From the NCBI GenBank assembly GCA_037952775.1, contig JBANAY010000003.1:8060001-8124000 (forward strand): a stretch of DNA of 64,000 bases. Reading direction: 5' to 3'. The position numbers were made by a program, and so were the translations under genes. Source of the DNA: Clonostachys chloroleuca (lineage: Eukaryota; Ascomycota; Sordariomycetes; Hypocreales; Bionectriaceae). The notes under the pieces are model-generated. The model was not told the DNA's origin and made no database searches. It saw only the letters and a program-made list of their open reading frames with translations. Position 1 is the first letter of the stretch. Every line of letters starts with the position of its first letter. Shown here piece after piece: positions 1 through 11,934 of this stretch.

Positions 1-2320
1 GGGTGAGACACATGCGTCGCTGCTATGATTGCCCAAAACAAACTTCACTTTCGGCCTATCCGCAGCAGGGCCTACGGAAGAGAATCACAGGGACTTTTAC
101 AGGACAAAGAAAAATAGATCACTGACCGATATTGGCTCCCCTGTAACTCTTGATGGGGCTGCAACGTTGCCACAGATGGTGGCTGCAACGCCGTTCAACC
201 GCCATACGTCCGTCTATCCCTACAAGGCCTCCCCCACTATGTGCAATGCTCCCACCCTCCCGCAGATCTTTCTTCCGACATTGGTGGCTTTGCGCCGAGA
301 ATGAGGCCTAACGTGCTTGTGCCAAGTGACCACATACTAGTCTCAAATCAATGCTTAGAGCATCAGCACGCATCGGAGGTGGCCGTGATGCACTCATTTG
401 GCGATAAGGTTTTGCATGTTTGTACAAAAATGGTATTAGCCTCGGTAGTGTTATTATGACACAACATTGGCCTCAGGGGGTGGCGGTCGTGCCTGTATGT
501 CTCGTAGGAGGGGTGGGGAATGGGGAGGGTCATCCAAGACAAGTTTCTATAATTGATCAGCTTGGGACAGGCCAGTACGCCTACAGTTGGATACGCAGTA
601 TGTTGTGATCACATGGTGGTGTTTTCTCTCAAATGAAATTCCACCAGTTTTCTTGTTTGATGTTGTCTCTCTGCTGTACACCTAAAGTGAGACGATAGGC
701 AGACTGGGTATTTCCGTCCACACTTCTGTGATAGAACGGCAATCCTCTACGTGATTGACGTCAATGGGATAAGCTTCGCAATCTCGCAGCCTAGAAGCAC
801 AATGACGACGCAATATTACCTAGTGAGACTTGAATTTTGGAGTATCAAACGGGTCAAGAGCCGATGGCAGATTAGTGCAAGCGCGCGTTGGGTCGCATTG
901 TATGTACCCGAAGATTCTGTCCAATCGTACTTTACATCCTATAGTTTAGGATAATTTACTAGCCAAGGAAGGATATGCAGTAACGTGCCTTCCGCCCTAC
1001 CTTCCGTCTCCTCGGTGTCCCAGGCAACTGGGAAGTGCAAGGGGACGATGCGTGCGATCCCACCCTCTACATGCATCTGGGTAATTTCTTTGCTTATGTG
1101 AGTGGTATTTTGCATATTATTAATTTTCCTTTCACTTATCGAGCCTTCTATTATCATTCTAGACTTCAGATGACATGTTCATGTTCGTAGGCTTTGGTTT
1201 GGGCCGAACTAGTTCCTGGTCGCCTCGAGTGGAACCGGCTGCCTTCCCCCAACACACAAATGCAACACTGGTAAAGAATGGTTCGCACGGCTCCATAGAG
1301 ACTATTATGGCTATTGTGGTTGCCTGGATAGCCAGAACACCCCCTCCCAATCACAGTCAACGTCAAGCTTCGAGACATTCGCTTCGCCACGCCTGCACTG
1401 CTTCATGCGGTCACAGCTTACACTGGGGATGAACCAGGTCAAGCTTATTCCCCATGACTCCCATTGCGTTATTTTTCATGAGATTCCTTGCTTTTCTTGA
1501 TGAGTATTCATACGCCCCCCTTTTGGTGGCGCTTGGCAGCGGTCCTGTCTCTGGCTCTGACAAGCCAGCACCCGTATACCGAGACATTTGCACCTCAAGC
1601 CCAAACGTGGCTGGAATCCACAGTCACGTATGGGCTTTTTTTAGATTCGATCAGTAATATAGAGTGTTTCTATCGACGCCCTGTTTGGGATAACTGCAGT
1701 ATGCAGGAGCTCATCCTAGCGTCAAGAATTCCCCGTCTGGCCCCTTACCCTCCGCACCAAATCAGATACATCCCCGGCGAGCTATCACGAATACGATCCA
1801 TATGTTCACTCCCGTTCATCAGTATCAAAGGCACATGAAGGGAATCAACCAAGCCCCCTTTTCTAGGTAGGGGCACAAATGTGATCGAACAATCGTGGGC
1901 TGTTGACCCACACGTGCTCGCCCATGAGTGCTAAGGTGAGGTCTCGTCACATCTACTATGCCGAAGCGAAGGCTGGACCCACGGTACAAAGGTTATTCAC
2001 GGTATTCCTCATAACAGTCAAATGTTATAAGAAGGGACTCTTCACCCAACATAAATCGATCCCTCCAGACACTCACTTCCGAGCATCTGTTAGCAATCCG
2101 GCAATCTCGCTTTAACATCTGATCAAATCAGAGTCTATATCCGTCCAACCTCTGGCTACAGTCGTCCAACCTCTGGCTACAGTCGTCCAACCTCTGGCTA
2201 CAGTATGTGCAAATCAAACCTGCGTATCATGGATACACAAATCACCAACGAACCAGCATTGACAATTCTAGACTTCATCACGATATTCTACATATCTTCA
2301 TTCTCCGGCTCACAATCACA
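1..2320. other. Gene-poor stretch, no supported gene
   Basis: Many short overlapping reading frames occur on both strands, but none has a recognisable domain, plausible splice partners or a credible start context. The only clear structure is the 21-bp triplicate at 2142-2204. The left edge may hold the untranscribed flank of a gene lying outside the window. I see nothing else that can be supported here. Confidence 0.6.
2142..2204. repeat. Perfect tandem repeat, 3 x 21 bp
   Basis: The unit cgtccaacctctggctacagt occurs three times head to tail without a mismatch (2142-2162, 2163-2183, 2184-2204). Its right end lies 117 bp upstream of the start codon of the small two-exon gene at 2321, so it falls in that gene's likely promoter or 5' leader. 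Perfect identity suggests recent expansion by slippage. Confidence 0.95.
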
Positions 2321-2551
2321 ATGCCTAGGTATGCCACTCCAATCTGTACCTCGCCCCTTTCCTCCATCATCCACTAACACTATTCTAGCTCAAACTCAAC
2401 ATCCAACTCTGGCCAGGGCAGTGGCCAGGGCAGCAGCTCGACCGACCGTGACACCCATTACATCGACAGGGCCGACAAGAACATTCGCGACTTCGAGAGC
2501 AAGTTCACCCCGAAAGGTGGAAGCGGAAGCGGAAGCAGTGGTAGCAAGTAG
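2321..2551 (+). CDS. Small Gly/Ser-rich hypothetical protein (56 aa, two exons)
   Basis: The gene is too short to appear as a long open frame. Exon 1 is 8 nt (2321-2328, ATG CCT AG) and exon 2 is 2389-2551. The 60-bp intron begins GTATGC, contains ccactaacac as a branch site and ends TATTCTAG. The join is in frame and gives 56 residues ending TAG. The protein has Ser/Asn/Gly-rich ends around a polar core with the segment DTHYIDRADKNIRDFESKF. There is no signal peptide or membrane segment. I do not recognise a named family, and the function is unknown. Support comes from textbook splice signals, a frame-keeping join and a non-random core; transcript data would settle it. A 3 x 21 bp tandem repeat sits just upstream. 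Confidence 0.65.
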
Positions 2552-3632
2552 TTATGGCTACCTCCTGTTCAGATCGTTTTCATGGAGTCGGGCAAGATAA
2601 AATCTCGGGCAACCGAACTTTTCTTATGCAACATCCCCAATCTGCTTATCGGTGTTTTGTTTTCAATTCACTGGCATCATGTTTCGAGCCATTGCTTGCT
2701 ATCTGTGGATAGTTCACTAATTGGCTCTTCAATACTTCAATTCTTGTATCTCGCATATCGAGTATATCACCAACGAAAGGACAGGCAGTCACTTGGTGAC
2801 TGCCGTGTTCAATTGTTTTTATTTCAACTTTTTTTATCCTACCGAAATTTTCATGTGATAGGGATAGATAGCTATGTCGTAGTCGTGAACAACTGCTGAC
2901 AGTAATGATCAACGTTGTTAACAGCACCTCACGTGCCAAGCGTTACACCCAGTGAACTGCGCCAAGCCGAGAATTATGACTCTGAGCGAATGAAAGACGG
3001 AAGAAAGAAAGGGCCACATGTCATTCGAAACACACGCTGACAGACCAATAAAATGGTCGCGGCGAGGCGAATTCATCTCACCTTCCTGTTCTCCCCGTAT
3101 ACCTAATGAACGCCTGGAGGTATCCGCACGGCATTTCCACCAATGCAATTTCTCAAAAATCTTGCCGGCAGCAGACTAGCAACACGTGAATGAATTGTCT
3201 TACATGCAGGTGACTCATTCACGGTCACTGCAGGCAGACTGGCCAGTGGGGTTGTTGCTATTCCCGCGGATGAGATGATACGGGGATCTATCAACCTCTC
3301 CGCCACAAATGAGCTCTCCAAGGCATTCACAATCATCTGCATTCTATTGGCCCTTTACCAGTCTGCCTACACGTCGACTCGGTGACAATGTCGCAATGAA
3401 ACCCAACTCCAGTTGTCACAAGACAGGAATAAATCACGAGAAAAGAAAGTCGTTTCATGTCCCCTTATCCGGCCAAGTCCGCATTCCCGAGTGAGAAGTC
3501 TCATCACCAACGATTAGGCAACCAGGGAGTTAGCATCAGCAATGGAGCTACCGCGCATCATGCGATACTGCACCTCACGTCTTCCAGAGTAGCATGACCA
3601 GGAATAATCTCAGTAGTGCTCATTCTAGTATA
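2552..3632. other. Intergenic region between convergent genes
   Basis: The small gene ending at 2551 and the regulator ending at 3633 converge here, so both 3' UTRs should lie in this interval. A 79-codon frame on the minus strand (3103-3342) has reasonable composition but no recognisable domain or clear splice partner, and I do not call it. Confidence 0.6.
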
Positions 3633-4978
3633 TTACAACGCATCCATCGACTCCATTATTGCGTCAAACCCCTCCTCCATGACCGCAGTAGCCTCCTCAA
3701 GCCGGTTAGTCAACGCGTGAATCTTATTCATCCTGGCCTCGCTGCGCGTCGACTGCGGCATCTTGCTTATCCGCATCAGCAGCTGATTGAAATTCTTCAT
3801 CTGGATCTTCGCCAGAACTCGGATCATGTGGAACTGCTCCTCGGTTGAGTACTGCTCCCGGAAGTCGGGCGAGAACATCTCCGGGTTGCACACGACGACC
3901 ACGCCGTCCCGGCCTACCTCGCCTTCCAGCGTGTGTGACGAGTTACCAGGGCTGTCCGGGACCATCATTTTCTTCTTGAACGAGAAGAACGCCGGACCGT
4001 TGACTGTGTCAATCGGATAGCACGGGTTTGCTTCGAGCTTGTCGTCTTCCACGAGGTGAGGGCGGGTATTTGCGACTCGTCGTCCCAGGCAGAGGAACAT
4101 CTCCGTTACCCTCTCGCAAATGATGAGCACCACGGTGTGGGCTTTTGCTAGGCTGTTGCAGCTTTTGCAGTCGAGCGGCGCGAGGCAGTGGAAGAGCAGG
4201 AATTTCTGGAGCTTGAGGACCTGGTCGAAAGCAAGAGTGCGGAGCTTGTACTCGTCGTCGTCGAGCTTTTGCACGATCCCGACCAAGTCATTCAGACACG
4301 GACAGACGCCACCTGGTGGGGGTGGTGGGTTTGACCACTCTGGCACATCCTGCGGTACCAAGTCATAAGTCTTTGGGTTGTTGAATCCCATGAAGTCATG
4401 AGAGTCGATCGTGACTAGTTCCTTGCCAAAGGTTCCAATATCTATGCCCCAATCTATTACAATTAGTAACCATTTTGCTTAGACTTCATGTGGAACGCAG
4501 TACCTTGTAACGTAGGTGCCGGAGGAGAAGTGTCCTTGTCTGGTGTGGGAAGATATTGGAAGCTGTCTGAGAGGCTCAAGCCCACTGATTCTGGGTTTGA
4601 TACATGATGGCTCTCGCGACTGCCCACTATCTCACCCGCATGCTCCTCCGCTACTCGTCTCTCCCTCGCCACAGTACGAGCAGCAGCCTTTTTAGTTCGA
4701 GGGGCCGGCGGGATGATACACAGAACGCCGTGAGCTTTACACTTGTCACAGCATGCCCGGCTCCCGGTGCAGCGGAGCTAGGTGTCTACTCTTAGCAACC
4801 AACTCTCCGGCCATGTAAGACAAAGACATACCTTCTTGCTCTGGCAGTAAGCACAGGAATTGCGGCGATTGGCTCCGAATCGGCGCTCGGCTCCACCTTG
4901 CCCGGCCTCCGTGAAGGAGATTTGCTCCATGCCCGACTTGGCGGAGCCCTTCTTGGGAGGTTTCAAGGTCATGAACAT
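3633..4978 (-). CDS. AflR-like Zn2Cys6 transcription factor
   Basis: Three exons (4832-4978, 4504-4777, 3633-4441) separated by introns of 54 and 62 bp give 409 residues. The first intron splits the zinc cluster. After joining, the cysteines are C42, C45, C52, C59, C62 and C69, the C-x2-C-x6-C-x6-C-x2-C-x6-C spacing of fungal binuclear clusters, followed by a basic stretch (RTKKAA). The C-terminal half resembles the AflR-type regulatory domain, with the DQVLKLQKFLLFHCLAPLDC region, an ICERV helix and a late Met/Glu-rich coiled segment. Proteins of this family are nuclear activators, usually pathway-specific for secondary metabolism. Neighbours are an epoxide-hydrolase-like gene on the same strand and an MFS transporter, but no backbone synthase is in the window, so the target pathway is unknown. 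The gene looks intact. Confidence 0.88.
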
Positions 4979-5947
4979 CTTTTACCGCCTTTGATGAAGT
5001 CCGAGGTCACTGCGGGTGAAAGCTGAGGCGCGACTGTTGTCCGGGGATTTCCTGAAGCGGCAATGGTGTCTACTACCGGATTGGTACGAGCTGGGGAGGT
5101 TCCACGGAGGAGGGAGAGGTTCCGTGGAAGATTGGCGAGTTGAAATTGAAGAGTTGCAGAATTGGATCGTTTGCGTAAGATGGCTGAGGTCCGGAAATTA
5201 CCCTAAAAAGGAATCCTTGGTTGGTCATTACTCATCGTTCATGACAAATATCAGGCTATTCCCGGTTTCTCAATCCTCATCGACCTACCCTGTACTGAGA
5301 TCACTTTATGAAGGTCGCAGACCTTTGCGGCTGTCCGTTAAGGACTTTTTGAATATTGAGTTTTTCAATCTGTAAACTGATCTCGTTCTACTACAGAGCG
5401 TAAAGATCATAGCTAAAACTGCTGACTACGGTGGACAAGTTGATTCATCTGCCTGAGTTGATGACTTATGAGAATTACGAATACTTGTACTGAAATGGTT
5501 GGTATCTTCCATTTATGTCCCGTAATACGTTCAAATGTCAAACAATAGTTTTCAAAACTAATTATTATCGACGGCTAGAGGTTTCGTGCGGGAAACAGTA
5601 GTTTCCTCAAAGTAAGAGAAAGAGAATCAATCATTCAGTACCTACATCAGCCTATATCAAACACATTATCTTCATGCGGCCACTTGGCTGTATTCAACTG
5701 ATTAGATACGTAAATATGCGATGCGTAAATGATTGACTGGTAGAGAATATTCACAAGCCTCATGAATTGTGGCTGTCCAAGTCGTTTCTGTCTGTGAAAA
5801 ACTTCAAGATGGTGGCGGAATTGTGATGAAAGTTGATTCCAAAGAAGCGGAGAGAGCTAACCCTGGGATTATGAATAAACGCGTACTCTTCCAAGGAAGA
5901 AGAATAGTTCGCCCAATATCGAGAAGAAACAAAAAATTCTTTAATCT
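4979..5947. other. Intergenic region upstream of the AflR-like gene
   Basis: This roughly 970-bp gap is the promoter side of the minus-strand regulator and the downstream side of the epoxide-hydrolase-like gene. A 119-codon plus-strand frame at 5016-5375 has no recognisable homology features and overlaps the expected promoter. No gene is called. Confidence 0.6.
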
Positions 5948-7049
5948 TTATTTCTCCTTGCTCCCGAACTCTAGTAGAAGCTCGCTGACTTGTTCAGGCA
6001 ACTCATGAGCCAGCCAGTGTCCGCCGTCGAGTATCTTGCTCTCAAATCCACCGAATGCCCAAGGCTCGGTCAATTGGATCATCAACTCGGGCCGAGCAAT
6101 GGGATCCAAGGCTCCTAAAATGGCCAAGATAGGAACGTGCAGCTGCTGGTCTTCAACTGTGAGCTTCGCATCGTCGGAGGCATTCACACCTCGAAGTTGT
6201 GGATCTGTAGCAGTTCAGGCCAGACTCAGTAGCGTCTGGGCGGCTCAAGAATGCCTTCCAGTTCGCCTTGAAGGTTTCTGTGACGAAAGGGGCATCCTTA
6301 GTTCGAGTATCGGCGTTGAGCCAAGCGCGTGCGGCACCAACTGGAACGAATGAGGTCTTCCAAGTTTCGTAATTCTCAGGAAAGACAAGGTTGAAGAAGG
6401 AATCCAGCTAAAGAAAGATATATTGATTAGCCTCATGGATGCATCATATGAGGCATACCTGAAAAAACACATGTATACCACTCACATGATTCCTGATGAC
6501 TGAGCCGGCATCATAGCGATCGAAGAAGTACCAATATCCGAAAGGCATGTACCCCCACTGAGCCAATCCCAAGGCATTAATAGCATCAATATCGAAGAAG
6601 CCCGCGGATTGATAGCCCACATTTAGAAACACCAACTTTTGGAACCTGTCTTGGTGGTACATTGCCACCCGAGAAAGTACTGCAGAGCCCCAATCATGGC
6701 CCACACCAATCACCTTTGCCAGGCTTTTGGAGTCAAGGAGCTCAGCGATGTGGCTAGCTAATCGCTTGCCTTTATAATCCTCGGGAGCTGTCGGCAGGTC
6801 AGAAGAGCCAAAACCCAGCATGTCAGGAGCAATAGCCCCAAAACCTGCAGCAGTCACGGCGGTGATTTGGTGTTCCCAGTCCTTGCGAGAGGAAGGATAT
6901 CCGTGGAGGAAGAGGAAAGTGGGCTTTGATTCTTGGGCTGGCTTATAATCATAAGCGTATTTCGTGCCATCAATAGTCGTGAAAAAGTTGACAGCAGAAT
7001 CATGGTGGGTGGCCAATTGTCCGCCAGATGTAGGCGAAGTTGATACCAT
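5948..7049 (-). CDS. Epoxide hydrolase-like alpha/beta-hydrolase, one-base frameshift
   Basis: Exon 1 (6486-7049) encodes 188 residues and is followed by a 78-bp intron (6408-6485). Exon 2 (5948-6407) is 460 nt, one base more than a multiple of three. The hydrolase fold is clear: oxyanion motif HGYP at residues 49-52, nucleophile elbow GHDWG with Asp119, a cap segment with NVGYQS, then in the last part the acid GALDP and the catalytic histidine in GGHW. Such enzymes open epoxides or hydrolyse related substrates in the cytosol. The frame breaks near 6190-6200: the cap sequence around NCYR runs into a wrong frame, and the true continuation (VNASDDAK) is one base off. No GT..AG intron explains it. 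Either a real inactivating insertion or a base error; without it the protein would be about 340 residues, normal for the family. Confidence 0.8.
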
Positions 7050-9134
7050 CGTGAAATAGGGCGATGTGCAAAGAATACAGGGAGTGTGGGTTGGTCTAGT
7101 GATGTAAATAATATGGCGTTTGATAATTGCCGGCGAAGGCTGCTTTATATAATACAATGTGAAGTCACAACACGACGACAAGATGGCGCAGTTAAGTGTC
7201 AAAATAAAAATGTCCGTATCATTTCGGTAATCAAATCGTCACGTTTGGCCTTCAGGCAGCGAACCTGAGCTCATGGGAGGGAATCAGTAAGCAAAAGCGA
7301 TGTTTTAGGAGCATTAGCTGAACCTCAAGCAAAGATTCAAGGCATATGTTTGTCAGCGACCGAATGACTCACTGTGAGAAACTTTATCCAATATCAAATT
7401 TCGTTGCATCAAGTAGCATTCGTCAAGATGTGGCTAGCTAAAACTACCTTATTCATTCATTTTGCTCATCCCACTCGGACCAGGGTTCATATGACTCCCT
7501 CGGATAATTCGGACAGGCGATCTGACAACGCCGGACAACTCGGACAGCGACTACCCATGTCACGCAGGCTTCATTTAGGCTTATTATTAATGGTAAGCAC
7601 AAGGTTTCGGTCCTCTAACGATAGATCAATCACATATTACCACATCTAAGATCTATCCCACCGGGTGGTGTCGTGGGGGATTTGATGGATTGATAAGTGA
7701 CTGGTAATAGATAGATACAGGTAAACATCATACCTACACTGCGCGACGAAGAAGACGATGAACTTGGTTTTCTATGGTTTAATTAATTGTTTCGTTGGCC
7801 ATTTTGGTTTCCTAGCACAGAAAAGGAGCGGGATACATATTCTTGGACCTTGAGGGAGGCCTTTATCGGTTGGAGGCGTCTAGGGAGGCCGTAGACAGCA
7901 TGGTTACACAAACATACATATGACTGCACGCGTAAGAAGATATCATTCACGGCACCCTCTACGCTTCTAATGTTGATTTTTTAAAATAACAAACTTACTC
8001 GTAAAAGGGAGATATACAATATATAACTTTGCTTAAACGGCCCAAGAACATGCATGTTGTTCACTAAGTGATGTAGGATTTGATAGCTTGGAGACATATT
8101 TCCTGTTCGCAGGCGTCACAAAAACAATCCTGTCTAGGGATCACACCCTTTTAACCGGCTTTATATAGATTGATTCTTCATCAAGCGCGATTTCGGGATA
8201 TGCTACTACTCACCAGGGATTCAAAGCGTAGGAAAGGCAGTCAAGGAGGTTCCAAACAGTCAGAATTTCGTCTCACCGCCAGTGCTCCCGATTCCCCTAC
8301 GAAGTAGAATATCCGGTGAGTTTGATGAGTTTGGTGAAAGCCGCCATGCTTTTCAGTTAACATCGCTTTCTTCAAGTAAGTCTCTAGATCCGCTTAGTCG
8401 TTCTCGATAATTGACGAGGAATTAAGCTTGAATCCCTGCACTCCACCTGGTTCGGTGATTCTTGCGAAGCTTGTAGGTCCGGTCCAATGCGGGAGCTTTA
8501 CATTAGCCGGGAGCTTTAATATTTATCGTGGAACATATTATGCCTTGAAGCCTTCAAACGCAAAGCATTTTGGTTGTCCATCACCTTCACCGCTTGAAGA
8601 CCTCAAGGTACTTGCAGGACGGCGCTGGGGATATTACCGAGGAATTATATACCAAGACCCCTGCTCATTGGAAAGTTTGCTATGTAAAACAAAAGGCGTC
8701 AAACGAAAGAACGTTTACTAATAGGACGAAGAACATCGGCTTCCATGTAACCTCCGTTAAACCGAGACTACACCAAACAGCTTGCTCCATCGAGAGAGCT
8801 GAATGCAAGGGGTCGTCAAACCACCGAAGAGGACTCGGAGGTTTTGCCGGAGGGCCAGCTGAAGTGTGTCGCTCTAGGGGATGAGAAAACTGGCGATTTG
8901 GAGAGGGGAAGCCAATCATTGCCTGTGCTTGTAGCTTGGCATTTGAGACAAGACGGAATAGCGTTCGTATAACCCCGGTTTCTCCGCATCATCCCCTCAT
9001 CTCGAACGTGGGGCTGGTCTCGAGCCTGATTTTGCAACAGCTACATAACCCTCCAGCCGTCATATTTATGTTTGATATTTTCCCTAGACATCACTTCCCA
9101 CTGTTTCCTTGAAGTTTTACGACTGATCACGAAC
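7050..9134. other. Divergent intergenic region, about 2.1 kb
   Basis: The region separates the minus-strand epoxide-hydrolase-like gene from the plus-strand transporter, so it should contain both promoters. Short frames at 7374-7649 and 8428-8884 show no domain or consistent splicing. I see no RNA gene or repeat here. Confidence 0.6.
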
Positions 9135-10917
9135 ATGGCTGGAGCAAAAGGTCCAATCTCACCCGACAATGAGCAGCTCCGTCTGGAAAATATCCCAACC
9201 GCAGCTAAAGCACACGATGACCGTATTGAGAACGCCCAAGATGAAGACACAACTTTCCAAAAACTTCACAATCTAGAAAACGTCGACCAATTCGGTGGAC
9301 AAATCAAGACTGATCCTGTGGAGATTGCACTTGTAAAGAAGCTGGATTGGTATATGCTTGTAAGTAAACTTGCGAGTCTAGCCTCCCTCTCCCTGACTTT
9401 TACTTTGATGCTAACAATATGACACACAGCCTGTTCTTTGGCTTATGTATTTGTTCAATTATCTCGACCGTAATGCAATCGTCAACGCAAGGCTCAACGG
9501 TCTGGAAACGGATCTGGGTCTTGTCGGCAGTCAGTACAATACTTGCGTATCGATTCTTTTCGTTGGGTAAGGCTGCGCACCCATCATGCATTATTTTTTA
9601 AACAATTACCTTAGCATAAGACATACGACTAACATCTAATAATTAATCAGTTATATCTGTGGACAAATTCCTTCCAACATGCTGCTGAACAGGGTGCGGC
9701 CATCCTGGTATTTGGGAGGGTTTTGCTTGGCCTGGTCAGTAGTGAGTCTGCTGACCTATTTGGCTCACGACTATGGTTCCATGGTAGCCTGTCGGTTCAT
9801 TCTAGGTGTCACTGAAGCTCCGGTACGTTTAATCTCAATTCCTCTACGATGAATCATTAACAATGTGTTCTGACTTGACCCCGTAGTTTTACCCCGGCGC
9901 ATTGTATATCCTCAGCATGTTTTATACACGCAAAGAAATCGCAACACGGATGTCGATCTTTTATACAGCCAACATGCTGGCTAGCGCAACGTCACCTCTT
10001 ATAGCTGCAGGTGTCTTTGATGGACTGGACAAGGCTAAAGGATTAGCGGGCTGGAGATGGTAAGTCTAACACCATGGTCAACTCTGGGATAATACAGATT
10101 GCTAATTCAATGCGTCAGGCTGTTTGTCATCCAGGGCGTACTATCGATTTTAGTCGCCATCATGGCATTCTTCTGTCTGCCCGACCATCCCTTGACCACG
10201 CGTTGGCTATCCGAAACCGAGAGGCAGCTTGCGAGCAACCGCATCATACTTGACACAACCGACCGCCGAGAGGATACGAGTGTCTGGGTCGGCCTGCGGG
10301 AAGCAGTGACGGATTGGAGAATGTGGGCGCTCACGCTCATGTACAACTTCCATCTGTCCACGGCAAGCTTCCAAAACTTCCTCCCAACTGTTATCTCGAC
10401 GTTAGGCTACCCCAGAACCATTACGTTAGCCCTAACATGCCCCCCGTACGTTCTTGCCGCTATAATTACTGTTTTGGTAGCATACAGCTCAGGCCGATTC
10501 AACGAGCGGACTTGGCATATCACAGTCTGCAAGCTTATTGTTGTAGTGGGCTTCGTTATACCGCTGGCAACACTAAACCTGGGAGCTAGAATGTTCGGTA
10601 TCTTCCTCTTTGTTGGATTTACCTTTGGCATCAACAACATTATCCTAGGCTGGGCATCCGCAACTCTGGGACAGACAAGCGAGAAGAAGGCGGCCGCTCT
10701 GGCCATTTGCAATACCTTTGGAAACCTGGCCTCTGTCTACATGCCGTATGTGTGGCCTTCGTCGGATGGACCTCGATATGTACCTGCATGGTCGGCAAGC
10801 ATCGCCTTCTCCTTGGGTACTTTGCTTTTGGCGTGGGCATTGAAGGCTGCCCTGAAGAGGCAGAACAAGAAGATCAGAGAGGAGTCTCCCGACCAGGTCA
10901 ACCTTTATGTGTATTAG
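9135..10917 (+). CDS. MFS transporter, allantoate permease/anion:cation symporter type
   Basis: Five exons (9135-9359, 9430-9566, 9651-9822, 9887-10059, 10119-10917) with introns of 70, 84, 64 and 59 bp join in frame to 501 residues. The start is ATG 9135, in the context gaacATGGC. Features match the fungal Dal5/Tna1/Vht1 branch of the major facilitator superfamily: a polar cytosolic N-terminus, KKLDWYMLP leading into TM1, the NYLDRNAI motif after TM1, GYICGQIPSN in TM2, RFILGVTEAPFYPGALY around TM4-5, and a family-typical central loop (LPDHPLTTRWL). It should lie in the plasma membrane and import a small organic anion; the substrate cannot be read from sequence. No frameshifts were seen. It is divergent from the epoxide-hydrolase-like gene. 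Confidence 0.92.
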
Positions 10918-11322
10918 ATCAGGCCAAATGATTGTTCACAATGTACCTATCTAAGATTCCCCCTAGCTCAAACAGACGTTAAAGCGAGCCGTGAAAAGAA
11001 ATCTGTTAGATATCCGCCCCCCTTTTTGAATGGAAAAAGAGTAGTGGAATGCTACTGTTACGGAGGCCATGAAACATAGCTTTACCCGTGATTGCCTTGC
11101 TTTCATTTATACCCAAACAATATCGTGGGTTGATCTGGAATTCACAAGAGAGATAACACGGCCACTTCGTCACTTGCAACAACAAAATAGCGATTTATTC
11201 AAATCTTTCGGATAGAGAGCATAGGCAATGCGAGAAGTGTCTTGTCGTTTGAAGGCCAAACCAGTTCAAATGCAGCGGTAATTCATTACTATCAAGATAA
11301 CTCTCAATTGGCCTCTGCGCGC
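10918..11322. other. Intergenic region between convergent genes
   Basis: This 405-bp stretch lies between the 3' ends of the transporter and the small conserved gene and presumably holds both terminators. I see no coding signal. Confidence 0.6.
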
Positions 11323-11934
11323 TCAGGTATCAAACCACTCAAGCTCGTCGTTCTCGGTAAAAATGGCCCGGTACTTCTTGTCCCCGTCAGCCTCCTCTCT
11401 CTCCTCGGTATGGATGCTGTGCAGCTTGGCGGGCTCCTCGCTGATGAAGAGGCGGACGTGGATATACGCAGGGCCCGAATCCGGTAGAGCTGGGATGCGA
11501 ATCTTGCCAAAGAGATGGATGCCGTATGCGGATGTCGCGACGCGGACGGCCGTTAGATTTGAAACGTCAAACTTGCGGAGATCCTCGTCCTCGAGATGCT
11601 CCTAATCAATCGTCAGAATGGCGTCATTGCAGCAGGGCCAATTTGGGGTCGGCCTACGACGGCAGCAAAGTATTCGGGTTCGTGTTCTAGAATCGGGCAT
11701 CAGCAGAGTCCAGAAGGGAATGAGGGAATGAAGTGCAGATATACTCGTGTATTCGCGTCGAAGCCGGATGAGCTCGTGTTTGATCTCAGGCAATGTGTGA
11801 GTAAAGGCGGCAATGGAATCCTCCTTGGGCGGATGCGAAGGTCCGAGATCGACAGTCTCAGCGGTGGCCTAATTCGCGGATACAGCATTAGTTCAATGCA
11901 ATGTGAAAAAGAGATTGTCTCTTGTGCCTACCAT
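11323..11934 (-). CDS. Small conserved-looking protein, 144 aa, four exons with an ATG-only first exon
   Basis: The model joins exon 1 (11932-11934, just ATG), exon 2 (11745-11868), exon 3 (11658-11686, 29 nt) and exon 4 (11323-11601). Introns are 63, 58 and 56 bp; each starts GTAGGC or GTATAT and ends in TAG. All phases agree and the product has 144 residues ending in TGA. The protein is soluble and charged: an N-terminal DLGPSHPPKEDSIAAF stretch, a helical LPEIKHELIRLRREY segment, then a probable beta-rich C-terminal part containing AYGIHLFGKIRIP, IHVRLFISEEP, HTEEREE and RAIFTENDELEWF. I do not recognise a named domain. The sequence is clearly protein-like and no exon alone would be noticed as a gene. 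The single-codon first exon is the least certain part. Confidence 0.7.

Noticed and set aside
2142..2204. Possible CRISPR-like array
   Set aside because: The three units are directly abutting with no spacers, in a fungal genome; it is a simple tandem repeat.
3103..3342. 79-codon minus-strand frame as an upstream or downstream exon of the AflR-like gene
   Set aside because: It lies beyond the stop codon of that gene and cannot be joined to it; no independent gene model could be built.
6190..6200. Possible intron explaining the epoxide-hydrolase frameshift
   Set aside because: No GT..AG pair of realistic length keeps both flanking conserved segments; a one-base insertion is simpler.
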